Shown here one piece after another: positions 35,776 through 47,700 of a stretch of 64,000 nucleotides of DNA. A program made the position numbers and the translations under genes. The stretch comes from Enoplolaimus lenunculus (taxonomy: Eukaryota > Nematoda > Enoplea > Enoplida > Thoracostomopsidae): NCBI GenBank assembly GCA_030248215.1, contig JASANG010003684.1, forward strand, positions 186,001 through 250,000, written 5' to 3'. The notes beneath the pieces are model-generated. The model was not told where the DNA came from, made no database searches, and was given only the letters and a program-made list of their open reading frames with translations. Numbering within the stretch: position 1 is the first letter of the stretch; each line of letters begins with the position of its first letter.

Positions 35776-37212
35776 CTGCCGTCCCAAAATCCCACAATCC
35801 TATCGCAATAATTTGAGGTATGGTCGTAGATGGGATTTTGGGATGTCAGGATATGGTGGGATTTGAGATTTTAGGATTTCGATGTTTCGGGATATGGTCG
35901 AAGGTGTGGGTTTGGGATTTGTGAATATATGGTCGAAGGTGGGGTTTTGGGATTTTGGGATTTCGGGATATGGTCGAAGGTAGGATTTTGGGTTTTTGGG
36001 ATTTCGAGATATGGTCGAACGTGGGATTTTGGGATCTCGAGATGTATTGTTGAAGGTGGGATTTTGGATTTTTTTGACTTAGGAATACTATGGTGGAAGG
36101 TCGGAATTTGGGATTTTGGGATAAGGTCGAAGGTTGGATTTTGGGATTTCGGAATTTCGGAATTTGGTCGAAGGTGGGACTTTGGGATTTCGGAATGTGG
36201 TCGAAGGTGGGTACTCCCTAAAGCCTAGGCCTAAACTTATGCCCAAGCCTAAGCCTAAGCTTACGGTTTATTCCAAGGGTCAGTCAAGATCTAATCTACG
36301 CTTAAACCGAAACCTGCTCCCAAAGCCTAAGCCTAATGCGAGGTTCACGTTATAACCGGGGCAGGCGGGACACGGTTTGTCCCATGTTGATTCGACGTCA
36401 ACGTTAAATTTCGGGCTCTTATATCGGGTCAACAGACAAAACTCGAATGTCATATGACATTAGCTTACAAACCACCGCTCTCAAATCGTCAACGTGTACA
36501 AGGCACGGTATGTTATGTGATACCGTGGGACATTTATGCGAATATCATATGATATTCCAAAATTTCAACGAATATCATATGATATTCAGCGGGACAGTGT
36601 AATTTTCGGGTGCTAATAAATTAATGGAAAGTCGGACGGCAGAAGTACAGATGTGATCAAAATACCAAATAGACGTCTGCAAATTCATTTCCGGCACAAT
36701 GCCGCTTAGAAAAACAGTGTCATAAATTCAAAAGTTCAAATTTCAAATTCTAGTATCATATGATATTCAACAGGACAATTTGGGTATGTTACCTCAAGTA
36801 TGTAGACATTTGAAAATATATCATATGATATTCGCTGACAATACGTCGAATATCATATGATATTGAAGGACAAAAGGTGACCTATATATGATGACAGAAG
36901 ATAAATACGAATTTTTGAATGCGATATAGGTTTATAAGCAGACAAAATGTTACCCAATAGTCTAATAGGGACAAAACGTGTCCCAAGCTGCAAGACGGAA
37001 CCTTGCCTAAGCCTAAAGATTGAGCCTTGACAATTCCTCGACCTTATCTTGAGCCAATCGATTGCGTAACGTAAACCGAAAACCTAAGACTGAAGCCAAA
37101 GGAATTGCTTGTATGAATCCTTTGGATTTCGCTAAAACCCAAAATCCCTAAATATCACCACTAACAAGAGCTATCAATTTTCAGATGGGACGGTGGGATT
37201 TTCGGACGGCAG
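35776..37212 (+). mobile_element. Composite inverted-repeat element F2 with minisatellite and palindromes
   Basis: CTGCCGTCCCAAAATCCCAC at the left matches GTGGGATTTTCGGACGGCAG at the right. The order follows F1: GATATGGTCGAAGGTGGG minisatellite (35815-36215), CCTAAGCC hexamers, a nested insert, hexamers, then a shared right arm with GAGCTATC. It lies in the VAP-CPT1 interval. Open frames across it are repeat translations, not genes. Confidence 0.7.
36367..36984. mobile_element. Nested element with 18-bp ends and six ATATCATATGATAT palindromes
   Basis: GGGACACGGTTTGTCCCA at the left matches GGACAAAACGTGTCCC at the right in reverse. Palindromes of the GAATATCATATGATATTC type lie near 36446, 36540, 36570, 36752, 36815 and 36848. 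No coding capacity and no target duplication seen. Confidence 0.6.
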
Positions 37213-37320
37213 TCAAGTATAAATAAGCCTATGTAACAATAATTATAATTATAGAAATAATACTATTAATAATAAAGTGGTTGATTGCTAAAATTAGTAT
37301 CCGCGCGCAACATATTTTAA

Positions 37321-37583
37321 CCCCTTCTCACATCGAGTTGCCTATAGGCAACTCAGCGCAGTGCATATACGTTAAACAGTATATATCGCACCGTGTTTAA
37401 CAATTGCAACACGTATACATTGTACTAAATCACCACAACACGTGAGAGCCCCTCGGGCTCGAGCGTCAAGCTCCTATAGCTGAGTGGTGATGGTATACGC
37501 CTCCCACTCCAGTCACTGGCAGTTCGAATCCTAGCATAAAAGTAGGTTTCAAGGGAGATAGAAAATATTCATGTGAGAAAGGG
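37321..37583 (+). mobile_element. piggyBac-like MITE with tRNA-like insert, copy P4
   Basis: The best-preserved copy. TTAA lies at 37317-37320 and 37584-37587, with ends CCCCTTCTCACAT and ATGTGAGAAAGGG. The A box TAGCTGAGTGGTGATGG and B-like box AGTTCGAATCC are on the plus strand near 37470-37545. An 8-bp hairpin (ACTCCAGT/ACTGG) sits where a tRNA variable region would be, so the insert is tRNA-like rather than an intact tRNA. It lies between VAP and CPT1. Confidence 0.85.
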
Positions 37584-37959
37584 TTAAGAAATTCCAGTTT
37601 TGAAATTTATAACTATGAGTGAAGTGCAGAAATTTATGCACAAAACATTAGTTGCAATTACGTAGCTAGTATGCGATTGAATGGATTTAGAAATAAGTTT
37701 TATGCAAAATCCTAAGAGGAAGTTAACTGGCATATAGCTTACTCATAAGAGATATAAAATTTAGCTTTTTTTCATATTGTAACTCTAAGTAGGATCTGTA
37801 CGTCTATTCTTCTAATTAAATAACTGTGACATGCGGATGCATAGAGATAAGTAATTAATCTCATGCTTATGCTGCACATCGGTGTCGGTATATGTGCACG
37901 TAAGTGTGTGTAAAGCAAATGTTGCCATGCCTGTGCACATATACCGGTATAAGAAGTTG

Positions 37960-38200
37960 TTGCAATGACCGCGTAGTGTATTGGTAAGATGCTTGGCTCG
38001 AGCGCAAGAGGGCCGAGGTTCGATTCCCGGCGTGGTCATTAACTATGGGCAAAACTTCCAACAGGGGTCGTGCAGACCGTTAGTACCAACAATCGGTAAA
38101 AATCACTGCTGCATATGTAGTGCCTTCATATGCAGCAGCAGTAAAACATGGAAGAACCAAGACACGTGTGTATAATGTTGAGGTTCTTACAAGGCATAAA
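37960..38200 (+). mobile_element. tRNA-derived SINE
   Basis: The head (37966-38037) folds like a tRNA at the acceptor arm: GACCGCG pairs with CGTGGTC and is followed by A. A-box-like TAGTGTATTGGTAAG and a perfect B box GGTTCGATTCC are present. The anticodon arm is poor, so it is not a working tRNA. A tail with CTGCTGCATATGTAG and CATATGCAGCAGCAG follows. It lies about 550 bp upstream of the CPT1 start codon. Confidence 0.65.
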
Positions 38201-38747
38201 AGACAGAAAACTCAGCAGTTGACTGTGATTCTGCGTGGCTCAGTGGCTATCGCATTAAAAAGGTGTGAACTACCTGTTCCTACCTAGGCTGACAACTGTC
38301 ACATACCTCCACATAAATTTTGTTCCTCAATTTTATTATTTCGTAAAAACTAGCTTCCTGCTAATTCTTGATCTTTTTCTACGAGTAACTTTTCATTACA
38401 CTGTTCTACCTCACACGATTTGTCGTTACATATTGACCTTTGACGTCGTTCTTTGCTTTTCCCCCCTCGTCATTTTGGCGGTAGCCATTTTCCTATAGCT
38501 GATTAATTCCTTCTGTAACTCTCGCATATCAGGTATTTGGTATGCAGGTGTTATGCACATAAACTGTGTTACACTTGTGTTAATATTTGTTTTTGACGTT
38601 GGCTGCCTGTGTAGCATCATTACTTCAAGGGGTTACAGATATCTAGATCATTAGCAACACAATAGAATAACTCACATACTTTTTAGCAACTCCTGTCTCT
38701 TCCGTGTTTGCTCTCAAGGATATTTTATTGTACAAATTTGCAACGTG

Positions 38748-41700
38748 ATGGCGGAAGCGCACAGTGCTGTCGCAGTTAGCATATCTGTGACGCATGAGGG
38801 CTGGAACTTGCACTATGACACTGAACTTTTGTACGATATATTTTCATCAATTGGGCGTTCGTACACAAGGCGTCTACGACGGTTTAGAGTAAGTTCACAT
38901 ATGATTCTGCTTTGTGATTTGTTTCACCTAAAACCGAGTCGTTTGTCTCAAGATCTAAGAGGCTGGTAGGGCTTGCAAGTACGTATATTCAAATCACAAT
39001 ACAGCACATTAAGCATGCGTTGGCACACGTAAACAAATATTTACAGCAAGAGGGTGCGATCGGATAATAATTTACCGGAACCGCAGCCGAATATTGAATT
39101 TTCTTACCAGAACGGGAACCGAAAATAAGCCGGGTATAGCATGTAAATATGAAAACTGTTGAAAGTAATTGAGCTAGCAAACCAGTGTCAAAAGCAGTTT
39201 TATGGTGATTGAGGCCACAACCGTAAATATCTGGTATCCGATAGGCTTATACTTTATACCAGAACCGGATACGAATATCGGTTTTTGCCGGATATTAAAC
39301 CGGAACCGGATGCCCGGTCGTACGCTGACTGCGAGATAGCTGGTGCTGTATGCATCCATACTGGAGATCACAGCGTTGTGGTATATATTACGTAATTTTG
39401 TTTGGAAGCTTGCACGTTTAAGTTGTGTTGCGGGAGTGCGAAGATGCAACATCGGTTTTAGTAACGGTATATATAATCAGTTATGGATATATCCTGGTTG
39501 TGTCATCTAAAGAGTACGTATACGTATTACAGTAGTCTTTTATGTGTCATTGTAGTGTGCTTTAAAATTTAAGTTATAATTGTTTTTAAGGAACATTCTT
39601 GTTTTGCTTGTCAGTACGCTATATAGTTAAAGGTTTTTATGCAATATTTTCTTGCTTGCAATTCAGTGATTGTGCATGTGCATGTTTGCACATTAGATTG
39701 TAAGTTCCGAACGAAAGTTGTATTTAATATTCAAATTTTAAACCAAACTATACTGACCAATTTTTGGAAACAGCTGGTTTAGTTTTCAGCTCAAGTTCAA
39801 ATCACACACGTATATATTCTGTACTTTCAAGTGTCATTATCGTTATTGTTCTCTGTTCTTTTTGTGCATCTGTAGTATGTATATATGCGTCTTTTAACTA
39901 TATTACGTACTTAAGTATATACCATGTTTTAGAATAACTTCTACGCTGGTGTTTACCCTGCGTCAATGAACAGCTTGTTGTTTGTTGTTGCAGTAGTGAC
40001 TGGCTTCAATATGGTTAATAAAGATCTGTCCTTTGGACTTATTAGTGCTTTCCAATCCTATATGCTTGGGTAAGTTTTAAAGGTATATTTATTAAGGACG
40101 TGGATATTTGTATGTTCATTTATCGTAGTTAATTATAGTGCATTGTCCATTTTGACATATATTATGTGTCTTTTCGGTTTGCGCCGACAGCGAGTCAATT
40201 TATTTCAGTTATTTTTTGCGGTTTTTACGCTGCAAATTATATTAGTTGGAATTGGGTTTCAGGACATTTCCAAAAATTGCTTTGTATTTTTAAGCGAATG
40301 CACCGTAAAGTACACAATAAACTGCACAGGACACCGAAATGCATCTACGGCACGACTGCTATACTTAGTTTTGCTTCATTTTGTCGTGAAAAGTAAAACG
40401 TTTTGTTTTTGTTTCAGACAAAATTTAGTTTCCCGTCTTATATCCGGTTTTATCGTGTCAACATTTCTTTGGTTTACTATGGCGCAAGTATTCCGGTTAA
40501 CTATTAAATTTTTGTTGTTTTACAAAGGATGGATGTACGAACGAGCGAAAACCCCTTCTGTTGCTTCGAAGATATGGTTGGTATGTAAAGATATTGAACA
40601 TTGTTTAGTCTGCTTTCAGACTGATGAAAGGACCACGTATAGTTGCTAGCGTCAGCCAAATTTTCTGATTTGATCGTGCTTAATTTTAAGCACAGCTCAA
40701 TTCACGTTCAATCTATGCATATATACAGAATCTTGTCTTGATATTATGCTTTTCATTTTATACGGTATATATGTTAAAATTAGGACGTGTCCTTCCAGAA
40801 TAGGTTTCGTACCTTAATGGAAATGTTTTCAGAAATTAAAGCTTTATGCGAAATCTTCTATCGTATAAGCACTAATTGGTTGTTGTGGAAGGCAGGGATG
40901 GGAGTCTCGCTTTCAGTCTCGGTCTTGGCAAGTCTCGGTATTTGGCAGGTTTCGGTCTCGGACTCGGTCTCTATTTTTTGAGACTCGGTAGTTTGTAATT
41001 GAGACCAGAAGTCGAGGATTCAGCAAGTTTATCGCTGTAGTGTTGAAGGAAGTGATGCCTGATGAATAGAATTTCGCTATGAATCTATGCATTTTTATAG
41101 TTATGTGCAGATATTCTGAAAAACGCAAAAAACTACGAAAAACCTATTAGCGGTAGTCAGGTCTCGGTCTCAATCTCGGTTTCGGTTTTTAACCGAGACC
41201 GAAAACATCTCTGGTGGAAGGTGAGACAAAACATTATATTTATAGAGTATTTTGAGGGATTTCAACCAGGGTCTGTTACAACGCAGCTCTTCTAATTTCC
41301 ATAAGTTAAAAATTAAAGCTTTTCAAAACTCTGTTGAGGCATAGAACGTACATAGCGTAAAATGTTGACTAGTTGCTTTGAAAACAATGCTTGCGCATAT
41401 TGATGTCATGGTTTATTGTATAATTCAGATTGATGTATATATGTGCATCGTCAAATGAATTGGAATGTGATTTCTATTTTTGTTTTTGATACCTTGTTTC
41501 TATCACATTTGTTTTAAAAAACGCTCCATTGCGCCGGAATTTTGAAATATTGTACCGGTCGGCAGTGCATCTTTCTTTGCGAAACAGAATTGAATTACAC
41601 TGGAATTAAAACAGGAAATTTATACCGGAACCGGAACTATTTAGAAATTGTTAGAGCCCGCAGTTTTTTGCAAACCGATCTTATTATAACAAGTAATATA

Positions 41701-44700
41701 GTATCGCCGCATCACAGAGTGCATGTTATTAGTATTCTATGGAAACTTCTATGCCATATATCAGAAATGCGCGCTCAGATGTGATATATACACCGGTTGT
41801 GATAAAACTCAACAGCACTGCAGGTAAAATTCTCGCATAATTGCAAATAATACAGTTTAGAAACGATGACAAATCACTGTTTCGATTCCGATTATACCTG
41901 CAATCAGAATCGTAGGTGAAACTGGATTTGAACCGGAATTCTGATATCAATTGGAATTCCGTTTGCACCCTGTTTGTAACCACAACCAGAAAGAGTTGAA
42001 ATTATAATATTTCTGCCGTAAAGAAAGAACAAGCGTTGTCGTATAAAAACTTGGTCTCGGTATTTAAAGTGCACCAACGTTAATTTTCGCTCAGACGTTC
42101 TCTTATTGGTTCTTTTCTTGCGGCTACGACTTTGTAAACGTAAAATTAAACATATTTTTTATCACAGTTATTTTAAAGCTTTCGCGGGCGCAATTTGTCT
42201 TCTATACCAGACTTAGGTTGGCATTTATTTATACTTTCATATAATATGCCAGTGCCAATGAATAATATTAGCTGAATTCGTGCAGTAGGTTGAGTCAGTA
42301 TCAGTTATGTCTTTTATTGGAAAATGTTTAAAAAGCATTAGAAATTTTTAAAACTGATTTTCGCATTTTGATATCAGTTTTAACGTACCTCATACAAAAA
42401 ATTAGCAATATTTTAGTGCAAAATACGGGCAAGTCGTAAGTTTTAGGATATCGCTATATTTACTTTTAATAGGCATACAAAACCGTACGGGGACGTACGA
42501 TGACGGCCATGTGCTATTGTGAATCACTACTCAATAATAATTTGTTACTAATCATTTTACGTGATAAATTAAACACGAGTAAATGCGCTTCTATTGCTTG
42601 CTGTATGTATTTTTATAGTGAAGACTCTTTTGAGGTTTCGTTTGATTTTAGTCTGTGATCACTGCGATATCTCGACAAACACCAATGCTGTACAGTTTTC
42701 AAGGCGCTTTGCCACGTCTGCCATTGCCATCGGTGGATCAAACTTTGGAAAGAGTGAGGACTATTATTAATTTATATTCCGTTCTTTAGAGTTTAATGGT
42801 TTTTGTTAGAGGAAATGGAGTTTTGGTATAATTTGTTTAAGGTATTCTATTACTTTGATTTTAGCCTGCTTTAATTGACCTAAGACATTTTTATGACATT
42901 CAAAGTACATGTCGTGTCCGTACATCGTACATATGTACTTTGCATCTTATTTCTTTGTAGTATACAGACGCCGAAAGGCCAAAAGCTTATGCAAAACCGG
43001 TTCGGTTTATTGGTTTTCTTTGAAATTACGTTGCTGTGTTTATACCATTGTACGCAAAGCCAAGACACTGACCTTTAAACCTTGAATGTTGAAAGGTTGT
43101 GTTTATGAGAGATTCCTCTTGCTCAAAAAACCTTCGAAAACTTTGAAAATTTATTCCGCACCAGTGTGTTATTAATCAGTGTTGCTTAAATCGTAAGAAC
43201 ATTGTAGTAGACTTTGCACTGTATATAACTAGCTTTTTTGTTGTTATGCTTATCAGTCATTGAAAATGGTATAGACGGAAAAATATGTGATGAATTTTAA
43301 CAGCTATCATAATGTTTACGATGCTAAAGTTCACGATAAGCATGCGACCTGTTACCTTTAGTTAGGAAACATTGTTTATACAAAGGTGTAAGCATTAATA
43401 TAGTTGGCTTATTTATGCATGTCTATTCTTCGTGCTAACCTAGTGGCGCTATAGGTGGCTATTGAATTCTCCCCTACAAGACCAAAATCCCTGCACTCGG
43501 CAAATTGCCCCAGGTTCAACCCACCACTCGAAATATCCACTGGGTTCGCAGTTTAATCTGAAAATTATAAGAAAACGAAAAAAGCACACTGGTTTTGCTT
43601 ACCGAAAAGATCAGTAAACGTAATTCTGCTCATTTGCCCAACGGCACTATCATATCTACATGCAATTAAAAACACTCTACACCCCGGGATGAGCGGCGCT
43701 AATGCAACCAATGAATGCGTTAGCTTTTCGCTCAAATATGCAATTGGCAATGCTTGTCAGTTACGTTTTTCGTTTAAGTCCTTAAACTCGAAATCATTTA
43801 TTAAGCAAACATTTTGCTCAAAAATTAAAAATTTTGCAAAAAAATTGCAATTTTTGCCTACCCCCTGGATTAACTCGAGGACAATTCTTGAAAGCCCCCC
43901 ACTCGGCAAAACCCCCCGGGTTGAACCTGGGGGTACCTCTGAAAAAGCCCATCACTCGAGATTTGGCTAGCCAAATGCCAGATCATCGTGCCACCGGATA
44001 TCCAGTTCCGGTTAAAAATTGAAATTCGGCTCCGGTATTTGAACTTGCCGAATGTTTTTTAAAACCTATGTCAAAAAATTGAAACCATCATTATGTATGT
44101 ATTTTTGCTAACTGCCTTAGAACTTATTGACTGACTATTACATATTTTTCTGTCATACATGTGTTGTAAACGTTTCCCATGTGCATTCACAACATCATTG
44201 GGTTTCAATAACGCTGGAAAACGTGATAAAGATGACCAGTGTTATTTAACAGGCATACCAGTATCACAGCGTATTCCTATGCCTAAGCCTATCATCTTCA
44301 GCGTAAAATTATGTATAAAACTAAGTCTAAGCTTAATCGAAAATAAACGCCTTAATTCTAAGCCAGCTCATTTTGTAGTAGTTAGGAAAACTGGATGACC
44401 TTAAAAGTAACATGGCCCAAGCAAAATTGCAACTTAAAGGAACGCTCAAAAACATAGAATTAATAATTTAATAGGGTCGTTGTTAAGATCACGTCATTGG
44501 AATTACGGTTATATTTAAACTATGAATCTGGTCTGTCTAAATTGTTCAGAATAGTAAAATTAGACGCCAAATATATTAATTTGTTACTTATCATTTAGCT
44601 AAGGTTGTACTCTTATTGCATTAGAATTGTATTTTTAGCATTTGAAATCTATGCGGCCATTGCTGGACGACAAACAGTACAAACGAATGGTTGATTTGTC

Positions 44701-47700
44701 GGAAGAATTTCGTCATACCTTAGCACCTAAATTACAACGCTACTTATTGCTTAAATCCTGGTTTTCTTCAAATTACGTAAGTTTTTAAAGTTAAACTACA
44801 GCTTGTTAATCTTAATCGGATGTTTTTTACTTGTGGTTTCGGTCGTAACATATTTCGATATGTTATGCTTTTTTGGTGTATATATATGGTTAATATGTTG
44901 ATATTGTTAATTTAAGATAACTGATTGGTGGGAGGAATACGTATACTTGAGAAGTCGGGCGCCGATCATGGTTAACTCAAATTACTACGGCGTTGTAAGT
45001 TGTATTTTGTTTCCATTTGTGAAGGTAAATCGGAACTAGACAAAATATCGTGAAGTATGTATTTTAATAACTACGGATGTTGCGGAATCGGATGCTTCAA
45101 ATTTTGCGGATGCGGATTTTTGTGCTTGATACCCGCGGATGTGGATGTTTTAAAAGTCTCCTTTCTGAACATTAAATTTTGTTCGCCATGAATTCATACG
45201 TTTTAATGCATATGCAAAAATGGGTTTGAACTTTTTATATTGACTGTTGCTCAATGTTTTCTTGTGAACTAGACAAGTAGTGCTGTAAAAGATTTTGCAG
45301 GAGTTAATGATCGTATCATCCCTTCGAACTCACTCAAATCGAAAATTTGCATTGGGATACATCCGTTTTAAAGTTCTGTACAACTTTTGCGATCGCTTCC
45401 TCACGAAGTTCTGAACACTCAACAGATGTTTTCGCTCCAAGTAGCCTGGGCCGAATTGAAAATCCTGGCTACGCGCCTGCCAGTGTTTAAAATCGCTTAC
45501 CAATTCTTGCATAAATGTGCAGTGTACAATCTAACAAACACATGAGATTCCTCGGCCTCGAAGGTCAAGCTGATATAGCTGAGTTGGGAAGGCAAATTAT
45601 TCATACCCATGAGACTGGGTTTCGAATCCTACCGTGAAATTACATCTAAGATGAAGTTGAAAATCTTCATGCGAGAAAGGGTAAATGTTATGTATTATCT
45701 GATTCAATGTTTACTGAAAACATCTAGAAAACAGCGGCAAAAATAAATGCGGATGCGCATCTTTCCCGCACTGTATTTTTACGGATGTGGATGTGGACGT
45801 CCGCGACATCCGTATTAATGAAAACAAAGTAATTGGTACAAAATTTTAAAACCGTTTAAATGTTATGTATTATCTGATTCAATGTTTACTGAAAATATCT
45901 AGAAGACAGCCGCAAAAATAAATGCGGATGCGCATCTTTCACGCTCTGAATTTTTACGAATGTGGATGCGGACGTCCGCGACATCCGTATTAATGAAAAC
46001 AAAGTAAATGGTACAACATTTTAAAACCGTTAGATATTTATCATATAAGAGTTGCGAAAAGAAGACCATTGCTGAGATGCCACAACAAAACGTTTACAAT
46101 TATATTTTGCCCTTGCGTATCACCATTTTGTCGAATGATTTTGAAAACTACGCCTAAAGTCAAACGATGCAAGATTAAAATCGAAACACTGTTCAAAACA
46201 TGTAGCTTATTACTATATATTGCATTAAGGATACAATTCGCATTCATCCAACACATCGTCAGGCGTCGAGAGCAGCGAACATGTGTTTTGGGCTACTCGA
46301 ATTTCGACGGCTAATTGAGCGACAGGAATTAAAACCGGTAATTGGGGTAAATGGGCTTATTATCCCGAATTTTGCGCATGAAGCTGTCTTTATTGCCGCC
46401 AAGGCCGGGAAGTTGTATTTGGAATTCAACCAAATGCACGATATACTTTGGACAATCTATTTCGAAATCCGGTGCATAACGTAGCACAAACGTTGTTTAA
46501 AAGCTCGTTATAAAAACAGTGTTGTACTCCATGACATAATATTATCAAGAGCCCATTCTTTAAATATTGTTCGAACTATTTTTAAGGCTGTGTGTAATTT
46601 TATGTGTTTTCTACTTCATAATGTGTACTACAAAGTTAGCTTAAGAATCTCTTAGTGTACGGGAAATTCCGGGACTTTTCCAAAGAAGACAGGCATCGCG
46701 ATTGCTAAAAATTCGCAATACATTTTTGTAGCCGCCCAGACAGCCCCCATGACCGCCCTGTCAGGGGGTTACAGTAAATAGATTCTGTTGTCTTACCTTT
46801 AATTTGCAGATTCGAATTTTCGGTGTTCCGTTGTGTTCGTTCCAGTACGAACGGGTGTTCAACACGTGTCGAATTCCGGGCGAAGAAACAGGTATGTACA
46901 TATGTTTTGATTATTTTGTTTTTAATTACGCTTTCTTTCTAGTAAAACAAACTTAAACTATAAAACTCGAACTCGAAAGCTTGTATCTGAATCTTTTGAT
47001 TATGTTAACACAGATACTGTTCGGCATTGGGAGTACGCAAGCCATGTTGCTGTTTTGCATAAAGGCTGTTGGTGGAAAATGGTTGTTGAACAAGGTTCGC
47101 GCATTTTAACGCAAGTGGAGTTAGAATGGTTAGTACATGTCAGACTTTTTACAGTAATATTCATATAGCGTTACTAGGTTGTTCATTTTGTTGGAGCAAG
47201 AAGTTTAGAGATTTGAAAGGAAATACGCATGCCCAAAGCCAACATTGTTTGGTTTGAAGGTTTTGCTCCGAATATTCTGTATAACTACTAATTAGGTATT
47301 GCAGAGAGTGGTAGTGCTAGTTACTTACTCTTTATAGTTGTATTCAAGTTTACTGTAAAACTACAGATGTCCGTCAATAGCTAAAGAATCCGTGTAAAGC
47401 TGTGCATATAAATAGATTTAATTATTTGAAATTCGTTTGAAATGTTGAAATATTTTATAGCTGTTTGCAAGCGATTATTGATTCTGATGCTAAACCAGAA
47501 CCTGGTGAAGAATATTTGTGCTCGTTAACTGCGGGTAACAGGTAAGCAGGGTTTGGCTTTTTAAATTTTGTGGTGTGCAAAAAATTATGAAAAAATCTTT
47601 AGAGGTGCCAAATTTTTTCAATGTGGCTTAAAAGAATTTCAGATTTGTCTTTCAATAGTCCAAAATAGCTCAACCCAATGAACTTAAGTGTTATGTCTTC

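Noticed and set aside
35929-36228. A 99-codon Gly/Phe/Trp-rich frame
   Set aside because: It is a translation of the GGGATTTTGGGATTT minisatellite in element F2.
37966-38037. A functional tRNA gene
   Set aside because: The acceptor arm and B box fit, but the anticodon arm pairs poorly, and the sequence continues into a SINE-like tail with no Pol III terminator right after the acceptor.
38226-38290. A second tRNA start, GTGGCTCAGTGGC, next to the SINE
   Set aside because: The A box is perfect but there is no B box at the expected distance.
43465-43965. An inverted-repeat element around CACTCGGCAAA and GGTTGAACC
   Set aside because: The two similar blocks are in direct rather than inverted orientation and no edges or target duplication could be placed.
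46041-46314. An 81-codon plus frame and a 71-codon minus frame near CPT1 exon 7
   Set aside because: Both overlap exon 7 (46230-46337) in the wrong frame or strand.
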